Source: Thermoflavifilum thermophilum
GTDB taxonomy: Bacteria; Bacteroidota; Bacteroidia; Chitinophagales; Chitinophagaceae
Assembly (NCBI RefSeq): GCF_900116565.1
Contig: NZ_FPCJ01000001.1
Span: 868,001 to 932,000 of the forward strand
Length of the DNA: 64,000 nucleotides
Reading direction: 5' to 3'
In this document: positions 8,611 through 18,134 of the stretch, one piece after another
How positions within the stretch are numbered: the stretch's first letter is position 1
Layout of the letters: the number at the start of each line of letters is the position of its first letter
Translations under genes and position numbers: made by a program
The notes under the pieces: generated by a model
Told to the model about the DNA's origin: nothing
The model's input: only the letters and a program-made list of their open reading frames with translations
The model's database searches: none

Positions 8611-10179
8611 ATGCAACCGATTTCGCGACGCACCCTGCTGAAATGGATGGCTGCAGGGATTCCGGCCATGGCCGCTCCTCACCTGCTGAGAGCAAACATA
8701 TTGAACCGGAAAACGAACTTTTCGCCCGATATTGCTCCTGGCCCTTTTCAACCCACCCGTGAATCTTTGCAACAATATGAAGTGCCAGAATGGTTTCGCA
8801 ATGCCAAATTTGGAATCTGGGCGCACTGGGGGCCCCAATCAGCCCCCGAGTATGGCGACTGGTACGCACGAAACATGTACATCCAGGGTAGTGATCAATA
8901 TCAGTATCATGTGAAGACCTACGGCCATCCATCCCGATTTGGCTTTAAGGATATCATCCCCACATGGAAAGCCGATCGTTTTGATGCCGATTACCTGGTG
9001 GGATTGTACAAAAAAGCGGGTGCCCGTTATTTCATGAGCATGGGCGTGCATCATGATAATTTCGATTTGTGGCATTCCACCTACAACCGCTGGAATGCCG
9101 TGCAGATGGGTCCCCGCAAAGATATTGTAGGGCTGTTCCGGCAGGCTGCTCTGAAACATGATCTCAAATTTGCCGTGAGCGATCATCTCTGGATCAGCTA
9201 TAAATGGTTTTCCACCAGCCATGGTAGCGATCTTTCCGGTCCGGAGGCCGGATTGCCTTACGACGGGCAAAATCCGGAGTATTGGGATTTGTATCACGAC
9301 ATCAGCAGCGTACATACCCACCTCAGCTGGGACGAAACCGGCATTCCCGAAAGCTGGAAGGCCCACTGGTTCAAACGCATCAAGGATCTCATTGATCAAT
9401 ATCAACCGGATTTGCTGTATTGCGACGGGCCAATTCCTTTCGAAGACTGGGGGCTGGCCATCGTTGCCCACCTGTACAATTCCAATTTTCAGCGCAACGA
9501 TAGCCGCGAAGTAACGGCCGTATATACCAGCAAGCGCCCGGAAGACAGTCTGGTGGGTACCTGCGTGCTGGATGTGGAACGGGGCGTGGTCGATACCATC
9601 TGGCCCAGGCCCTGGCAAACCGATACCTGCATTGGCCACTGGCACTATGATGTACGTGCAAAATATAAAACACCCAAGATGATCATTGACATGTTAGTGG
9701 ATATCGTGAGCCGCAACGGCAATCTGATGCTCAACTTCCCCTTGCCCAACAGCGGGATGTTAGACGACCGGGAATTGGCGATCCTGGAAGCAATCACAGC
9801 GTGGATGCAGGTTAACGGCGAAGCGATCTATGATACCCGCCCGTGGAAGATTTTTGGCTACGGCCCCAACAGCCAACCCGTTAAAGGAAACAGCTTCAAC
9901 GAACGCAACCGCCCGGCACTGACCGCCGAAGATATTCGGTTTACCACCAAAGGCAAAAGCCTGTACGTATTTTTCATGGGCTGGCCCGAAAACCAACAAC
10001 TGCATATCGCACCATTGGGCCGGGAGCATGAACTTTCTCCAGGCCGGATTGCACATGTGCGCTTGCTGGGATACGATGCACAAATAACATGGATCCAACA
10101 ACCCGATGCCCTCGTAGTGCAATTGCCATCCTCGGCTCCCAGCGAATTAGCGAATGCCCTTGAGGTGAAATTGAGTTAA
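8611..10179 (+). CDS. Alpha-L-fucosidase-like glycoside hydrolase (GH29), Tat-exported
   Basis: Secreted glycosidase of family GH29, which releases alpha-linked L-fucose by a retaining mechanism. The 522-aa product starts at ATG 8611, placing a twin-arginine signal SRRTLLK at residues 5-11 before a hydrophobic segment; export of a folded enzyme is implied. The domain starts at WFRNAKFGIWAHWGPQS, a GH29 hallmark, and continues with GARYFMSMGVHHDNFDLW. The nucleophile Asp is expected in DLLYCDGPIPFEDWG. A C-terminal beta-sandwich region follows about residue 430. An upstream TTG start at 8590 would bury the Tat motif. The gene stands alone without SusC/SusD or other glycosidases, so its glycan is unknown. 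Confidence 0.88.
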   Translation: MQPISRRTLLKWMAAGIPAMAAPHLLRANILNRKTNFSPDIAPGPFQPTRESLQQYEVPEWFRNAKFGIWAHWGPQSAPEYGDWYARNMYIQGSDQYQYHVKTYGHPSRFGFKDIIPTWKADRFDADYLVGLYKKAGARYFMSMGVHHDNFDLWHSTYNRWNAVQMGPRKDIVGLFRQAALKHDLKFAVSDHLWISYKWFSTSHGSDLSGPEAGLPYDGQNPEYWDLYHDISSVHTHLSWDETGIPESWKAHWFKRIKDLIDQYQPDLLYCDGPIPFEDWGLAIVAHLYNSNFQRNDSREVTAVYTSKRPEDSLVGTCVLDVERGVVDTIWPRPWQTDTCIGHWHYDVRAKYKTPKMIIDMLVDIVSRNGNLMLNFPLPNSGMLDDRELAILEAITAWMQVNGEAIYDTRPWKIFGYGPNSQPVKGNSFNERNRPALTAEDIRFTTKGKSLYVFFMGWPENQQLHIAPLGREHELSPGRIAHVRLLGYDAQITWIQQPDALVVQLPSSAPSELANALEVKLS

Positions 10180-10219
10180 AAACTCCTTTCATAAAACCTG
10201 CGATTGCCGGCTAAGCGCC

Positions 10220-10227
10220 TATCTTTG
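10220..10227 (+). promoter_or_regulatory. -7 promoter element for serS
   Basis: TATCTTTG matches TAnnTTTG exactly and ends 15 nt upstream of the serS ATG. Confidence 0.6.
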
Positions 10228-10242
10228 CACAAAATTTAAAGC

Positions 10243-11511
10243 ATGCTGGCCATTCAATTACTTCGTGAAAAAAAAGACTGGGTGATTGCACGTTTGTCGG
10301 TTAAACATTTTACCCAAACCCACCTCATCGATGAAATTTTGCAACTCGACGAACAACGGCGGCAATGGATTACCGAGCACGATCAATTGCAAAACCTACG
10401 CAATACGGCTTCCCGTGAAATCGGCCAGCTGATGAAAGCCGGCAATCATGCCGAAGCAGCACAGAAAAAGCAACAGGTTGCTGAATGGAATGAAAAGATC
10501 AATGCATTGAAAAACCAGCTGGATGAAATAGAACAAAAAATCCAGCAATTGCTTCTTCAACTGCCCAACCTGCCGCACGAAAGCGTGCCTGCCGGGGAAT
10601 CGGCAGCCGATAATGTGATCATCCGCCAGGGAGGTTCATGGCCCACCCTTCCGGAAAATGCCCTGCCCCACTGGGAACTGGCATCCCGATACGACCTGAT
10701 TCATTTCGACACAGGCACCAGGCTCACCGGCAGCGGATTTCCGGTGTTTAAAGGAGCAGCAGCCAGGCTGGAAAGAGCCCTGATCCAATATTTTCTGGAT
10801 TACAACACCCGCGCAGGCTATGTGGAATACCTGCCTCCTCTGCTGGTGAATGCTCAAACCGCCTTCGGTACCGGCCAGCTGCCCGATAAAGAAGGGCAAA
10901 TGTATTTTATACCGGAAGACCAGTTTTACCTGATTCCAACCGCAGAAGTGCCGTTAACCAATATTTACCGTGACAGCATCCTGCAGCCAGAACAATTGCC
11001 CATCAAAATGACGGCCTATACACCCTGCTTCCGCCGGGAAGCCGGCTCCTACGGGAAAGATGTGCGCGGGCTGAATCGCGTACATCAGTTCGATAAAGTG
11101 GAAATCGTGCAGCTGGTACATCCCGATCAATCTTATCAATCATTAGATGAAATGGTGGCACACGTGGAAGGCCTCATCCAAAGCCTGGAACTGCCCTACC
11201 GCATTGTGAAGCTGTGCGGAGCCGATATGAGCTTTACCTCAGCGCTGACTTATGATTTCGAAGTATATAGTGCCGCTCAGCAGCGCTGGCTGGAAGTAAG
11301 CTCGGTATCGAATTTTGAAACCTTCCAGACCTTGCGGATGAAAATACGCTTCCGGGATGGCAAACAAACCCGACTGGTGCATTCACTGAACGGCAGCTCG
11401 CTGGCCCTTCCTCGTATCCTGGCTGCTTTACTGGAAAATAACCAGCAGGCCGATGGCATTCATTTGCCTGCTATCCTTCATCCTTATACAGGTTTTACAC
11501 GGATAGGCTGA
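10243..11511 (+). CDS. serS: Seryl-tRNA synthetase
   Basis: Class II aminoacyl-tRNA synthetase charging tRNA-Ser, including the tRNA-Ser(GCU) encoded at 53.9 kb. At 422 aa it has the usual size. Residues about 30-105 form the tRNA-binding antiparallel coiled coil (long stretch rich in Q, E, K and N), followed by the catalytic domain. Visible are the TAEVPLTN ATP/serine-binding stretch, motif 2 FRREAGSYGKDVRGLNRVHQF and motif 3 GSSLALPRILAALLENNQ. It is single, with its own promoter. A hairpin made by CTGTGC and GCACAG between it and the next gene may end the transcript. Confidence 0.97.
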   Translation: MLAIQLLREKKDWVIARLSVKHFTQTHLIDEILQLDEQRRQWITEHDQLQNLRNTASREIGQLMKAGNHAEAAQKKQQVAEWNEKINALKNQLDEIEQKIQQLLLQLPNLPHESVPAGESAADNVIIRQGGSWPTLPENALPHWELASRYDLIHFDTGTRLTGSGFPVFKGAAARLERALIQYFLDYNTRAGYVEYLPPLLVNAQTAFGTGQLPDKEGQMYFIPEDQFYLIPTAEVPLTNIYRDSILQPEQLPIKMTAYTPCFRREAGSYGKDVRGLNRVHQFDKVEIVQLVHPDQSYQSLDEMVAHVEGLIQSLELPYRIVKLCGADMSFTSALTYDFEVYSAAQQRWLEVSSVSNFETFQTLRMKIRFRDGKQTRLVHSLNGSSLALPRILAALLENNQQADGIHLPAILHPYTGFTRIG

Positions 11512-11633
11512 AATCATTTTATCCCATCCCGTCAATAATCCGGATCATTTGCTGAAAGGGTCTGCCCATCTTTGCTGCAACAAACAAAATCAGCTTACTG
11601 TGCAATCTTTCAGCACAGCTAAAAGTTTTTATC

Positions 11634-11641
11634 TAATTTCG
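11634..11641 (+). promoter_or_regulatory. Probable -7 element for the RimL-like acetyltransferase
   Basis: TAATTTCG differs from TAnnTTTG by one base and ends only 4 nt before the ATG at 11646, implying a leaderless transcript if used. Confidence 0.35.
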
Positions 11642-11645
11642 ATAC

Positions 11646-12200
11646 ATGCACTATTTTCTGGCCAATGGGGAGGAGCTGATTATCCGTGAACCTGAAACCA
11701 GCGATGCTGCTGCTTTGCTGGCCTATTTTCAGCAAGCCGTACAGGACAGCGAATTTTTAATGACCACACCCGATGAAGCCAGGCAACATACCCTGCGCTC
11801 AGAACAGGATTTGATCCGCAGCTTTCGGGCTCATCCGCATAATCTTTATCTGCTGGCGCTGGTAGGACAACAAATCGTGGGCACGTTAAGTGTGACCCGG
11901 GGTAATCGCAGCAAAATTGAACACACGGCTGAATTTGGGATTGCTATCATTCGCCCATACTGGAATATGGGTATCGGCAGACGGTTGATGACGCATATGT
12001 TTCGTTGGCTCACCACCCATCCACAAATTAAGTTGCTATACTGCAAGGTGATGGCCAATAATGAAAGAGCCATTCATCTGTATCAATCCTTTGGATTGGT
12101 AGAAGAAGGGCGCCTGTCGAAGTTTTTACGTCAGCCTTCGGGAGAATATGTGGATCTGATTTATTTTACCAAATGGCTTGACGAAGAAATTATCCCTTAA
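11646..12200 (+). CDS. GNAT family N-acetyltransferase (RimL/SpeG-like)
   Basis: 184-aa acetyltransferase of the RimL-type GNAT group. It begins with the characteristic ELIIREPETSDAAALLAYF, has the acetyl-CoA loop with IIRPYWNMGIGRRLMTHMF (about 103-121), and ends with CKVMANNERAIHLYQSFGLVEEGR, the classic last-strand motif for this group. The substrate could be a ribosomal protein, polyamine or small molecule and is not decided by sequence. Its last 11 nt overlap the convergent nuoN end. Confidence 0.85.
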   Translation: MHYFLANGEELIIREPETSDAAALLAYFQQAVQDSEFLMTTPDEARQHTLRSEQDLIRSFRAHPHNLYLLALVGQQIVGTLSVTRGNRSKIEHTAEFGIAIIRPYWNMGIGRRLMTHMFRWLTTHPQIKLLYCKVMANNERAIHLYQSFGLVEEGRLSKFLRQPSGEYVDLIYFTKWLDEEIIP

Positions 12201-13644
12201 TCATATGTACCATTTGGGAAATCTGATCCATGAGATGTCCGGGCGCTACGCCAAACCAGATCAGTAAAATAAACAAGACCAGAAACGCAAGCCCGGTCGA
12301 AACGGCATAAGGTGAAGCCGGATAGCTGACAGGCGTTTCAGGTCTGGAAAATAACTGAATCACCACCCGCAAATAGTAAAATAAACCGATGACACTGGAA
12401 AGAATCAAAACAATGACCAGCAACCACTGCGTACTGTAAACACCCGATAACAATACGTAAAACTTACCGATAAATCCAGCTGTGAGCGGAATGCCGGCCA
12501 GTGAAAGCATGATGAGTGCAAGCAAAACAGCCAATCCGGGTTTTTGCCAGAACAATCCAGTGTAGGACGACAGGGAAAGCCTTTCCTGCTGGCCGCTTTC
12601 TGCGGGTTCACTTAAAAAGCTGATGATGCCGAAAGCCCCCAGCATGCAAATAAAATAAGCTACCAGAAAGAACATCGCTGCATGCAATCCTGTTTCGCCG
12701 GAAGCTACAAATGCTACAATCAAATATCCCAGGTTGGCTATCGATGAATATGCCAACAGCCGTTTGAGGTTTTGTTGCAAAAGTGCCAGCCAGTTGCCTA
12801 TCAGCATCGAAGCAATGGCAATGACAACGAAGATGAGCTGCACCGCATGGGACATAGTGCCCACACTGCTAAACAGGCGCCAGAGAAACACAAATACACT
12901 GCCTTTGGAAATAGTAGCTACAAAAGCGGAAGTGGGGGCCGGTGCACCTGCATATACATCGGGTGTCCATAAATGAAAGGGCACCAGGGCAAGCTTAAAT
13001 CCCAGACCTGCTATCACCAGTCCTAAACCTACTATCATCCAGATATTCGCACCTATTCCACCCGTAGCCAGTTTACCCAACTCGGCAAGACTCATCTGAC
13101 CTGTTTGTACGTATATCAATCCCAAGCCAAAAACCAGTACAGCCGATGAAACAGCAGCCAGAATAAGATATTTCACGCCTGCCTCCACCGAAGCCGACAT
13201 TTTTTTCGGATAAGCAATCAATGTGTACAAGGATACGCTCAGGATTTCAAGTGAAAGGAAAAACGATACAAAATGATTGCTGATGACCATAGATGTCGCT
13301 CCCAGCGTAGCCAGCAATAACAGCACATAATATTCCTCTTTCTCAATCTGGGATTGGAAAAAATAAGGATAGGAAAAGATGGTAATAAAAAATACAGCAA
13401 TCAAAATCACTCCCTCCACAAACACACCCAGTCCATCTATGACAAACAAGCCATCCACAGCTGTTGCATCATATATTTTGCCCAATGAAGCAAGCGCCAG
13501 AATCAGGGAAAGCAAAGTGAACAGATGCACCACGGCATGATTGCGTTTCCAAGCAATCAATAACAAACACAGTACGGATGCCGCCGCCAGTATAATCTGT
13601 GGAAACAAAGCAGGTAAGAGATGTTGATGCCACATGGTTTGCAT
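12190..13644 (-). CDS. nuoN: NADH-quinone oxidoreductase subunit N
   Basis: Membrane proton-pumping subunit of complex I and the last gene of the nuo operon. The 484-aa protein has about 14 predicted membrane helices and the Mrp-antiporter-type core, including the conserved lysine-bearing helix KLALVPFHLWTPDVYAGAP and the glutamate-bearing FFLSLEILSVSLY. Its ATG overlaps the nuoM stop by one base (TAATG), so the two are translationally coupled. No terminator hairpin was seen after it before the convergent acetyltransferase. Confidence 0.95.
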   Translation of the reverse strand: MQTMWHQHLLPALFPQIILAAASVLCLLLIAWKRNHAVVHLFTLLSLILALASLGKIYDATAVDGLFVIDGLGVFVEGVILIAVFFITIFSYPYFFQSQIEKEEYYVLLLLATLGATSMVISNHFVSFFLSLEILSVSLYTLIAYPKKMSASVEAGVKYLILAAVSSAVLVFGLGLIYVQTGQMSLAELGKLATGGIGANIWMIVGLGLVIAGLGFKLALVPFHLWTPDVYAGAPAPTSAFVATISKGSVFVFLWRLFSSVGTMSHAVQLIFVVIAIASMLIGNWLALLQQNLKRLLAYSSIANLGYLIVAFVASGETGLHAAMFFLVAYFICMLGAFGIISFLSEPAESGQQERLSLSSYTGLFWQKPGLAVLLALIMLSLAGIPLTAGFIGKFYVLLSGVYSTQWLLVIVLILSSVIGLFYYLRVVIQLFSRPETPVSYPASPYAVSTGLAFLVLFILLIWFGVAPGHLMDQISQMVHMIKG

Positions 13645-15197
13645 TATTTAAATAAAGTTAGATCGTTCCACACCCATTCGTAATCTGCTGCCGAATTGTT
13701 TTGTTTTACTGCTATCTGTTTGAGCTGCTGCACTACCGGCTGAACCGAACGTACAATGCGTTGCGGGAAAAAGCCTATCCAGACAATGGCTGCAACCAGA
13801 CAAGCCATCACCAGGCCTTCCAATGGTTTCAGATCGGCATGGGTAAGCGTTTGCTTGCTTTTCCCATGAAACACACGTTGCAAAATCACCAGTGAGTAAA
13901 TCATGGAAGCTATCAATCCCAGCGAAGCCAGCACCGTCCATACCACATGTACCTGAAAAGCACCGGCCAGAATCAGAAATTCAGCTACAAAATTGCCAAG
14001 ACCCGGAAGCCCCAGGGAAGCCATCACAAAAACCATCGCTACCCCGCCCATGCGCGGCATATATTCCCAGAATCCACCCATCGCATCGAGCTGCGTATGT
14101 TGCAGCCGCACCTGCAGCATGCCGGCCACAAAAAACAATCCCGTGATGCTGATGGCATGTGCTACCATTTCAATGATCACGCCCTGATAAGCCAGTTCCT
14201 GCATGGAAAAAATTCCCAAAAGGATAAAGCCCATATGGCTAAAACTGGAAAAAGCAATAAGCCTCTTCAAATCGCTCTGTGCGTAGGCTAACTTGGCTCC
14301 ATAGAGAATGCCTGCCACACCAAGTATCACCATGGCCGGGGCAAACATGCGTGCAGCTTCCGGAAACAATGGCAGGGCAAACCGCAGCATTCCATAAGCG
14401 GCTGTCTTGGACATCACTCCGGCCAGCAAAGCCACACCACCTGTGGGAGATTGGGTATAAGTATCGGGCAGCCAGCTATGAAACGGAAAGGCGGGTAATT
14501 TGACCAGAAAAGCCAGCAGGAATCCGGCAAGCAGCCATCCAGCCACTTCGCGCGATAACGTGGTACCCAGCAATTCGGTGTAATCAAAACTATACAGACC
14601 AGTTTGCCGTCCATGTAAAACATACAGGGCCAGAATGGCAATCAGCATAAACAAGCCACTGAACTGGGTAAACAAAAAGAACTTAAGACTGGCTTTCTTG
14701 CGCTGCGCTCCGCCCCAGATGCTGATTAAAAAGAACATGGGAATCAGCATCAATTCCCAGAAGAAATAAAACAGCAACAGATCCATGGCCATGAATACGC
14801 CTACCATACCTGCTATCAGCCACAGCAAATGAAAATGATAAAACCCTGTTTTTTCCCTGCTGACCGGATCATGCCACGACATCCACACACACAACAACCC
14901 AATGAATAAGGTTAACACAATCATCAACAGGCTAAACCCATCCACAGCCAGATGCAAACTGGCTCCCAGCAAGGGTATCCACCGGTACTGGACTTCAGCT
15001 ATCCAGGCTAATCCTGCACCTATGGCCGTACCTTGAACCGGCTGGATGGGCATTGATGGATGTGAAAGCCACAACTGCAGAGCCAATACCAGATCTATCA
15101 ATACCGCCAGGGTAGCAATCCATCGGCTCAGGCCTGAAAACATCCAGGCCATCACACCGCCTATCAGAGGGATGAGCAGCAACCAAACCAGGATCAT
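13644..15197 (-). CDS. nuoM: NADH-quinone oxidoreductase subunit M
   Basis: Second antiporter-like proton-translocating subunit. The start is placed at 15197 because that ATG forms an ATGA overlap with the nuoL stop and gives MILVWLLLIPLIGG, a normal NuoM N-terminus; an upstream in-frame codon at 15245 would lie deep in nuoL. The 517-aa product has about 14 helices. Key features are the helix-5 glutamate in FFWELMLIPMFFLI, the lysine region VKLPAFPFHSWLPDTYTQSP, and DLKRLIAFSSFSHMGF. Confidence 0.95.
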   Translation of the reverse strand: MILVWLLLIPLIGGVMAWMFSGLSRWIATLAVLIDLVLALQLWLSHPSMPIQPVQGTAIGAGLAWIAEVQYRWIPLLGASLHLAVDGFSLLMIVLTLFIGLLCVWMSWHDPVSREKTGFYHFHLLWLIAGMVGVFMAMDLLLFYFFWELMLIPMFFLISIWGGAQRKKASLKFFLFTQFSGLFMLIAILALYVLHGRQTGLYSFDYTELLGTTLSREVAGWLLAGFLLAFLVKLPAFPFHSWLPDTYTQSPTGGVALLAGVMSKTAAYGMLRFALPLFPEAARMFAPAMVILGVAGILYGAKLAYAQSDLKRLIAFSSFSHMGFILLGIFSMQELAYQGVIIEMVAHAISITGLFFVAGMLQVRLQHTQLDAMGGFWEYMPRMGGVAMVFVMASLGLPGLGNFVAEFLILAGAFQVHVVWTVLASLGLIASMIYSLVILQRVFHGKSKQTLTHADLKPLEGLVMACLVAAIVWIGFFPQRIVRSVQPVVQQLKQIAVKQNNSAADYEWVWNDLTLFK

Positions 15198-17098
15198 ACG
15201 AACAAGATTAAACTGAAGATGAATAATATACCAATTGCAATACACAACAGATACCAGCGCACATATCCGCTCTGGGTACGGCTAAAACCCGCATGAATCA
15301 AGACATTCAATCGTCCAAAACCTTCGTAGATATAATCAATGAAATCATGCGGGTCAATCCGTGAAATCCAAACCACAGGTTTCACAAACAATTTATCATA
15401 CAACTGATCGAACATCCATCCCTTGTAAAAGAAATCATGACAGGCGCGCCCCAGCGATGTATTCTTCCAGGATGCCGACAGGGCGGGTTTTTTCACATAG
15501 GCCAGCCAGCTGAGATAGATGCCTGCAAATACAATTACAGCGGTAAGCAGTTGAAGCATGAATTCCTGGCTTTCCATATCCGGCTTCAGATTCGTGGGTG
15601 GAAGCACATGAGTCAGAAAATCTGAAAACGGAGTAAAATGAGCCCATGCATGCGGTAATTCAATCCAGCCGCCGATAACCGACAAAACAGCCAGCACTAC
15701 CAAAGGAATCATCATAGCCTTTTCCTCTTCCGGATTATGGGTGATCGGCTTTTTCTGTTCACCATAAAATGTAACAAACACCATCCTGAAAGTATAGAGA
15801 ACCGTGATGAATGCGCCCACAAAGCCACCCAGCCAAAGCCAGAAGCTGCCCTGCGTAGAAGCAAAAGCATCAAACAAAATCAGATCCTTGCTGTAAAACC
15901 CTGCCGTAATGAGCGGAATAGCGGCCAGAGCGCCCGACCCAACCAGGAAGGTCCAGAACGTAACCGGCATTTTTTTACGCAATCCGCCCATCTTGAAAAT
16001 ATCGTGTTCTTCTTCCATGGCCATGATCACAGCTCCTGCAGCCAAAAAGAGCAAAGCTTTGAAAAAGGCATGAATCATGAAATGAAAGATAGCTGCCGTC
16101 CAGGCACCTACACCCAATGCCAGAAACATATAGCCGATCTGGCTGATGGTAGAATAGGCCAGGATGCGCTTCAGATCGTGCTGTGCCAAGGCACTGAATC
16201 CGGCAATCAACAGGGTAAGCAAACCTATGATGGCTACAAGCAATTGCACAGCCGGTGCCAGGCTATACAATACATGGGTTCTGGCAATCAGGTACACGCC
16301 TGCTGTAACCATGGTCGCAGCATGGATCAGCGCACTCACCGGCGTGGGACCAGCCATGGCATCGGGCAACCAGGTCTGCAAAGGCAGCTGGGCCGATTTA
16401 CCAACTGCTCCACCCAATAACAAAATAGTAACCCACACCACCGCCGTTGCACCCGCCGACCAAACCACCGGTGCTTGTTGCAGAATATCCTGGATATTCA
16501 GGGTATGGAATTGTTTTACCAGTAAAAACAACCCAATGATAAACGCTGTATCGCCAATGCGGGTTACAATGAAAGCCTTGCGTGCCGCATATCCGTTGAC
16601 TTCATCCCGATACCAGAAGCCAATCAGCAAAAAGCTGCACAAGCCCACACCTTCCCATCCCAGATAGAGCAGCAGCAGATTATTGGCCAGTACCAGTACC
16701 AGCATGGAAAATACAAACAGGTTCATGTAAGCAAAAAACCGCACATAACCTTCATTGCTCCGCATGAAAGCTGTGGAATACAGATGAATAAAAAAGCTGA
16801 CGAAAGTGATGACGAAAATATAAACCAGTGATAGCGGATCCAGATACAGGGCAATGCCCGGAGCAAATCCATTTATATCAAACCAGGTCCACAACGTGAG
16901 GCTATACTGATAATTGGCGGGTGGCTGTGTAAGAAAATGCACACCGATCCACAACGTCAGAATAGCAGAAAGTCCTATAGATCCTGTACCTATCCAGGCA
17001 ATAGCCCGGGAATGCAACCGCAATCCAAACAAAGCCAGGATCAGAAACCCGGCCAGCGGAAAAGCCGGCACCAGCCACAAAAGATGAAATACATCCAT
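15194..17098 (-). CDS. nuoL: NADH-quinone oxidoreductase subunit L
   Basis: Largest membrane subunit of complex I (634 aa, about 16 helices). It is the distal proton channel and carries the C-terminal lateral helix that braces the membrane arm. Visible are LYLGWEGVGLCSFLLIGFWY with the essential glutamate, KSAQLPLQTWLPDAMAGPTP with the conserved lysine, ALIHAATMVTAGVYL and HDLKRILAYSTISQIGYM. After about residue 500 come the amphipathic lateral-helix region and a final hydrophobic anchor. It ends in a 4-nt ATGA overlap with nuoM. Confidence 0.96.
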   Translation of the reverse strand: MDVFHLLWLVPAFPLAGFLILALFGLRLHSRAIAWIGTGSIGLSAILTLWIGVHFLTQPPANYQYSLTLWTWFDINGFAPGIALYLDPLSLVYIFVITFVSFFIHLYSTAFMRSNEGYVRFFAYMNLFVFSMLVLVLANNLLLLYLGWEGVGLCSFLLIGFWYRDEVNGYAARKAFIVTRIGDTAFIIGLFLLVKQFHTLNIQDILQQAPVVWSAGATAVVWVTILLLGGAVGKSAQLPLQTWLPDAMAGPTPVSALIHAATMVTAGVYLIARTHVLYSLAPAVQLLVAIIGLLTLLIAGFSALAQHDLKRILAYSTISQIGYMFLALGVGAWTAAIFHFMIHAFFKALLFLAAGAVIMAMEEEHDIFKMGGLRKKMPVTFWTFLVGSGALAAIPLITAGFYSKDLILFDAFASTQGSFWLWLGGFVGAFITVLYTFRMVFVTFYGEQKKPITHNPEEEKAMMIPLVVLAVLSVIGGWIELPHAWAHFTPFSDFLTHVLPPTNLKPDMESQEFMLQLLTAVIVFAGIYLSWLAYVKKPALSASWKNTSLGRACHDFFYKGWMFDQLYDKLFVKPVVWISRIDPHDFIDYIYEGFGRLNVLIHAGFSRTQSGYVRWYLLCIAIGILFIFSLILFV

Positions 17099-17134
17099 GA
17101 ATCTGTATAATTTTATGTGATTCTATCAATCTGT

Positions 17135-17458
17135 TTAGCCCCGTTCCCGTTCATCTTTCAGCTCCTGGAGCTGATCCACATCCACAGTCTTGTGCATCTG
17201 AAATACCTGCAGGATCAAAGCCAATCCCACGGCTACCTCTGCTGCTGCCATAGCCAGGATAAAAATCACCATCACCTGCCCATCGGCCTGCTTCCACAAG
17301 GAACTGCCGATGATAAATACAAGCCCGGCCGCATTCAACATGATTTCCATGGCCATGAGCATAAATATCACATTGCGGCGAATCAACACGCCCAACAGGC
17401 CTATCAGAAACAGCACAGACGGCAGCAACAATTGAACAGAAACAGGTACCGAAATCAT
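17135..17458 (-). CDS. nuoK: NADH-quinone oxidoreductase subunit K
   Basis: Small membrane subunit of complex I (107 aa, three helices) linking the quinone site to the antiporter modules. The conserved acidic residues are visible in FMLMAMEIMLNAAGLVFI (helix 2) and in AMAAAEVAVGLALIL (helix 3). It starts in a 4-nt overlap with the nuoJ stop. The last ~12 residues are charged and cytoplasmic. Confidence 0.95.
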   Translation of the reverse strand: MISVPVSVQLLLPSVLFLIGLLGVLIRRNVIFMLMAMEIMLNAAGLVFIIGSSLWKQADGQVMVIFILAMAAAEVAVGLALILQVFQMHKTVDVDQLQELKDERERG

Positions 17459-18042
17459 ATTACTTGTTGTGTTTGTTTTTCAGATGCTGTGGAACGAAGA
17501 TTTTCTTCTTCTTCCAGATAGCGATGATAATTTCTTTGTTTTTGTTTGCCGATATGATATGCACCGATTACACCCGCCATCAGCAGCATGGCAGCCATTT
17601 CCACACCCAGCAAATACCGGGTGAACAAAGCCTCTCCTACCTGCTGGGGCATAATGGACTGATTACCGCCCACCGGAGCAACAGCTGGTGGCTGATAAAA
17701 CAACAAATACAACCACTCGGCAAACAACAACAATACAAAAACAGCCGGCCACGCCCACGTGCTAAACTGCAGCCAGGCCTTCTCCTGCTGTATAGCAGCT
17801 TCTCCCCTGTTGAGCATCATCACCACGAATACGAATAATACCATGATGGCGCCCGCATAAATAATCACCTCCAGCGCAGCCAGAAAAGGTGCTCCCAGCA
17901 CAAAGAAAACCACAGCAACGGCAAGCAGAGATACAATCAGATACAGCAGGGCATGGACCGCATGTTTGTGAAATACAGCCCTGAGTGTGCAATAAATTGC
18001 CACAACCGCCGATAAGTAAAATATGATGTTCATGTCATTCAA
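17455..18042 (-). CDS. nuoJ: NADH-quinone oxidoreductase subunit J
   Basis: Membrane subunit with five predicted helices, 195 aa. Helix 3 carries the family signature EVIIYAGAIMVLFVFVVMML with the pi-bulge region important for coupling, preceded by AVFHKHAVHALLYLIVSLLAVAVVFF. The C-terminal ~35 residues are highly charged and unusually long and polar (repeated E, R, Q). It is separated from nuoI by a 92-nt gap, the widest inside the operon, in which no promoter box was recognised. Confidence 0.93.
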   Translation of the reverse strand: MNDMNIIFYLSAVVAIYCTLRAVFHKHAVHALLYLIVSLLAVAVVFFVLGAPFLAALEVIIYAGAIMVLFVFVVMMLNRGEAAIQQEKAWLQFSTWAWPAVFVLLLFAEWLYLLFYQPPAVAPVGGNQSIMPQQVGEALFTRYLLGVEMAAMLLMAGVIGAYHIGKQKQRNYHRYLEEEENLRSTASEKQTQQVI

Positions 18043-18134
18043 AAGAAATCCGGTTACAGATACAAATGAATCTTTTTTCAGTTTTTATAAAACATATTTC
18101 AACTGCACCATTCAACCGCGCACGGCTGTAAAAA

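Noticed and set aside
8129-12200. Toxin-antitoxin system formed by the small GNAT proteins
   Set aside because: Neither acetyltransferase has a neighbouring RHH-type antitoxin gene; both stand alone.
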